IMG/VR virus record: IMGVR_UViG_3300044530_003214
Location: 1-44,858 of that record
Source: a virus
DNA: 44,858 bases
Reading direction: 5' to 3' (one strand)
The notes beneath the pieces were generated by a model that had not been told where the DNA came from, searched no databases, and saw nothing but the letters and a program-made list of their open reading frames with translations. Below are positions 42,810 to 44,858 of this stretch, piece after piece. The position numbers and the translations under genes were made by a program. The stretch's first letter is position 1. Every line of letters begins with the position of its first letter.

Positions 42810-43597
42810 AAAATTTATTTCTCACATGGGCAAGTAAAATAAATGAAAGTACTTGGCCGTATTATCAAGTTTATTTTGATTCTGTGTCTCGAATCAAAAA
42901 AGGTGATGATTTCGTCTGTTTAACTGATTCTTTAGAAGAAAAATACATAGACAAAATTGTTATAAATTATGATTGTCGAATCGAATTTGTCAAAACAAAA
43001 ACAAAAAAGATTTTTACCGAGCGATGGTTGGCCTATTGGAATTTTTTAAAAAATAAAACATATGAAAAGGTTTTTATTTCTGATTCAAAAGATGTTTTTA
43101 TTCAAGAGTATCCATTTGATATTTTAAAATCTGAAAAAATTCAGTTGGTCTTAACCAAAGAGGGTTTTTTACATAAAGAATCCCCTTTCAACATGAAAGA
43201 TCAACTTAATTTGCAGGTAGATTTTGGAGAAACCCTTGAGAATTATACAGATTGGCCAGTTGTTAATGCAGGAGTTTGTTGTGGTAAATATCCATTGATT
43301 TTTGATTTTTGTTTTTTAATGTGGAGCAATTGTTTTTCTCATAATAAATGTACAGATCAAGCGGTGTTAAATTTCTTAATTTCTAAGATTAAAGAAGATC
43401 CAAGGTATCACATTACAAATCCAAACCATGATTCTTTTTGTTTAACTGGTGAGGTTTTAAAAGAGAAATTTCTTATTTTTGAACCTACTATTGAAAACAA
43501 TAAAGTAATGTCAAATGAAAATTATCCGTTTTGTATTTTTCATCAATGGAATCGAACAAAATTCGCTGAATCAATATTGCAAATGGTTATAAAATAA
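42806..43597 (+). CDS. Putative glycosyltransferase
   Basis: 263 residues. LFLTWASKINESTWPYYQVYFDSV and FVCLTDSL lead to EKVFISDSKDVFIQEYPF (about residues 89-106), with D-x-x-D as the probable metal site, then VVNAGVCCGKYPLIFDFCFLM and CTDQAVLNFLI (D-Q, acceptor-side). This order (donor strand, D-x-x-D, NAG-x-x-x-G, DQ) is typical of GT-A transferases related to fungal/bacterial alpha-glycosyltransferases. It overlaps the preceding transferase gene by 4 bases, so the two probably act in series. Substrate unknown. Confidence 0.65.
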   Translation: MKNLFLTWASKINESTWPYYQVYFDSVSRIKKGDDFVCLTDSLEEKYIDKIVINYDCRIEFVKTKTKKIFTERWLAYWNFLKNKTYEKVFISDSKDVFIQEYPFDILKSEKIQLVLTKEGFLHKESPFNMKDQLNLQVDFGETLENYTDWPVVNAGVCCGKYPLIFDFCFLMWSNCFSHNKCTDQAVLNFLISKIKEDPRYHITNPNHDSFCLTGEVLKEKFLIFEPTIENNKVMSNENYPFCIFHQWNRTKFAESILQMVIK

Positions 43598-43611
43598 ATT
43601 ACATTTCAAAA

Positions 43612-44858
43612 ATGAAAAAACTTAAATTCAACAAAATTTCTGCATATAACTTTCTTTGTTTCGGCCCAGAAGGAATCGAAATAAAATTCGAGGACTATGG
43701 GCAAATTGTTTTTATTAAAGGTGAAAACAGAGATGTCAAAGAGACAGAAGATGACTTGTCTTCTGATGAAGTTAAAATATCTTCAAATGGAAGTGGAAAA
43801 AGTTCTCTTCAAGAAATTATTTCATATGGTTTGTATGGCAAAACAGTAAAAAAACCAAGTGCCATTAGCAAAGATGCTGTAATAAACAACCTAATTGGAA
43901 AAGACTGTAAAATCGAATTACAATGGGATAAATACAAGCTTGTAAGAACAAGAAAGAAAAATAGTCTTAGATTTTGGGAAAACGAAAGTCTAACATTCGA
44001 TGAAGCTTCTGAACTAACAACTGGTTCTATGGATGAGACACAAAAGATAATTGAAGATGCTATTGGTTTGACTTATGAAGCTTTTGTAAATATTTGTATT
44101 TTTAGCGATGATCAAAGCATATCTTTTTTAGAGGCAAGTACGCCTGTAAAAAGAGAAATAGTTGAAAACCTTCTATCTCTTTGTTCTTATAGAGAAAAGC
44201 AAGAAAAAGCCAAAAAACTAACATCTGAGACATCTGCATCAATTAAAATGATGTGTAAAGAATATGACATTTTTAAAAACAACGAACAAGATGCCAATCA
44301 AAGATTGGAGCAAACAAAAAATAAAGACAGTAGTTGGAAATTAGAAAAAGAAAATGAAATTAAAAATTTAAAAGTTCAAATTGATGCAAAAAAAGAAAAG
44401 TTGGGAAATTCAACTCATGGAGATGAATTGCTTGCTTATCGTGAGGCTCAAAATGAAATAATTTCTCATAATGAAAATATAAATGAATTAGAAAAAATTA
44501 TAGAAGATGAAAAAAGTAAAATAATTGTTGCAAAATCAAAAGAAGATAAAGTAAAAGAATTGGCACAAGATGTTAGAAATAAAAGCGATGTAATTAAATT
44601 AGAAATTTCCAATAGACAACAAAAGATTAAAAATAAGAAAAATCACATTCAATCTTTGCAAAATCATGAACATGGAACAACATGCGATCATTGTTATGGT
44701 GTTATAGATGAAAAAAATATACTTCATGTTATAAATTCAGAAGAGAAAGAAATTTCTTCTTACAATCAAGAATTGCAAATTTGTGTTTCTGAAGCAGAAA
44801 AAATAACAAATGAAGCCAAAGATGTTTATGAAAAACAAGTTAAAATAAAAGATTTCAT
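43612..44858 (+). CDS. SbcC/Rad50-like ATPase (T4 gp46-like), C-terminus beyond window
   Basis: 415 codons to the window edge without a stop. The N-terminal ATPase half starts KKLKFNKISAYNFLCFG and has Walker A SNGSGKSS (about residues 61-68), preceded by an acidic insert of about 18 residues not present in T4 gp46. NICIFSDDQSISFLEASTPVKREIVENLL is the Q-loop region. A coiled coil runs from about residue 200, and TCDHCYG (about 360) is the C-x-x-C zinc hook that dimerises Rad50-type proteins. Its partner is the gp47-like nuclease at 41032. No strong ribosome site precedes the start. The rest of the coiled coil and the Walker B half lie beyond the window. Confidence 0.9.
   Translation, partial: MKKLKFNKISAYNFLCFGPEGIEIKFEDYGQIVFIKGENRDVKETEDDLSSDEVKISSNGSGKSSLQEIISYGLYGKTVKKPSAISKDAVINNLIGKDCKIELQWDKYKLVRTRKKNSLRFWENESLTFDEASELTTGSMDETQKIIEDAIGLTYEAFVNICIFSDDQSISFLEASTPVKREIVENLLSLCSYREKQEKAKKLTSETSASIKMMCKEYDIFKNNEQDANQRLEQTKNKDSSWKLEKENEIKNLKVQIDAKKEKLGNSTHGDELLAYREAQNEIISHNENINELEKIIEDEKSKIIVAKSKEDKVKELAQDVRNKSDVIKLEISNRQQKIKNKKNHIQSLQNHEHGTTCDHCYGVIDEKNILHVINSEEKEISSYNQELQICVSEAEKITNEAKDVYEKQVKIKDF

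Overview
The window is AT-rich, densely coded DNA from a large lytic bacteriophage, most likely a jumbo or huge myovirus. It carries a T4-type replication and recombination set: UvsW helicase, DnaB-like replicative helicase, gp32-like single-strand binding protein, UvsX recombinase, a UvsY-like protein, a Dda-like helicase, the gp47/gp46 (SbcD/SbcC) nuclease pair, dCMP deaminase and dNMP kinase. These sit with virion-type proteins (collagen-like fibre, RCC1 propeller protein), and genes switch strand every few kilobases. The standard genetic code works throughout. The host cannot be named from this sequence.

Layout. 1-2368 (minus): collagen-like fibre protein, running off the left edge, and a small putative virion protein. 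2480-10834: uvsW, putative nucleases (PD-(D/E)XK and HNH), an M14-type metallohydrolase, a thioredoxin-fold protein, a methyltransferase, a TET-associated-type glycosyltransferase and a DUF3431-like protein. 10835-11456: a 620-base non-coding stretch that I read as a compact RNase P RNA gene with its own promoter. 11457-16473: small family A DNA polymerase, replicative helicase, UvsY-like protein, acetyltransferase, dCMP deaminase. 16470-19250: glycosyltransferase, UDP-galactopyranose mutase, degenerate methyltransferase. 19281-23977: two hypothetical proteins, then single-strand binding protein behind a promoter and three tandem 39-nt hairpins, a terminator, uvsX, a second terminator and a sigma-70 family factor. 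23985-31544: amidoligase, small unknown genes, HNH nuclease, Hel308-type helicase, Cys-rich proteins, dNMP kinase, cupin. 31531-34701 (minus): zinc-finger/TnsA-like nuclease, RCC1 protein, methyltransferase. 35525-40340 (mostly minus): DEDDh exonuclease, Dda/RecD-like helicase, DUF350 membrane protein, small proteins, and a protein with a c-type heme motif. 40416-44858: small proteins including a Pro/Gly/Met-rich one, gp47-like nuclease, two glycosyltransferases, and the start of a gp46-like ATPase.

How it fits together. The polymerase has a degraded exonuclease domain, and a separate DEDDh exonuclease lies elsewhere, so proofreading may be split between two proteins. At least five candidate glycosyltransferases and one UDP-Galf-forming enzyme point to glycosylation of DNA, virion or both; the Thr-rich collagen fibre is a plausible acceptor. 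Six candidate sigma-70-type promoters, most with exact 17-base spacers, lie before key genes. The strongest candidates for undescribed biology are the phage RNase P RNA (10951-11325), the covarying triple hairpin in front of the single-strand binding protein (20514-20630), the heme-motif protein (38268-39311) and the zinc-finger/TnsA-like nuclease (31531-32199).
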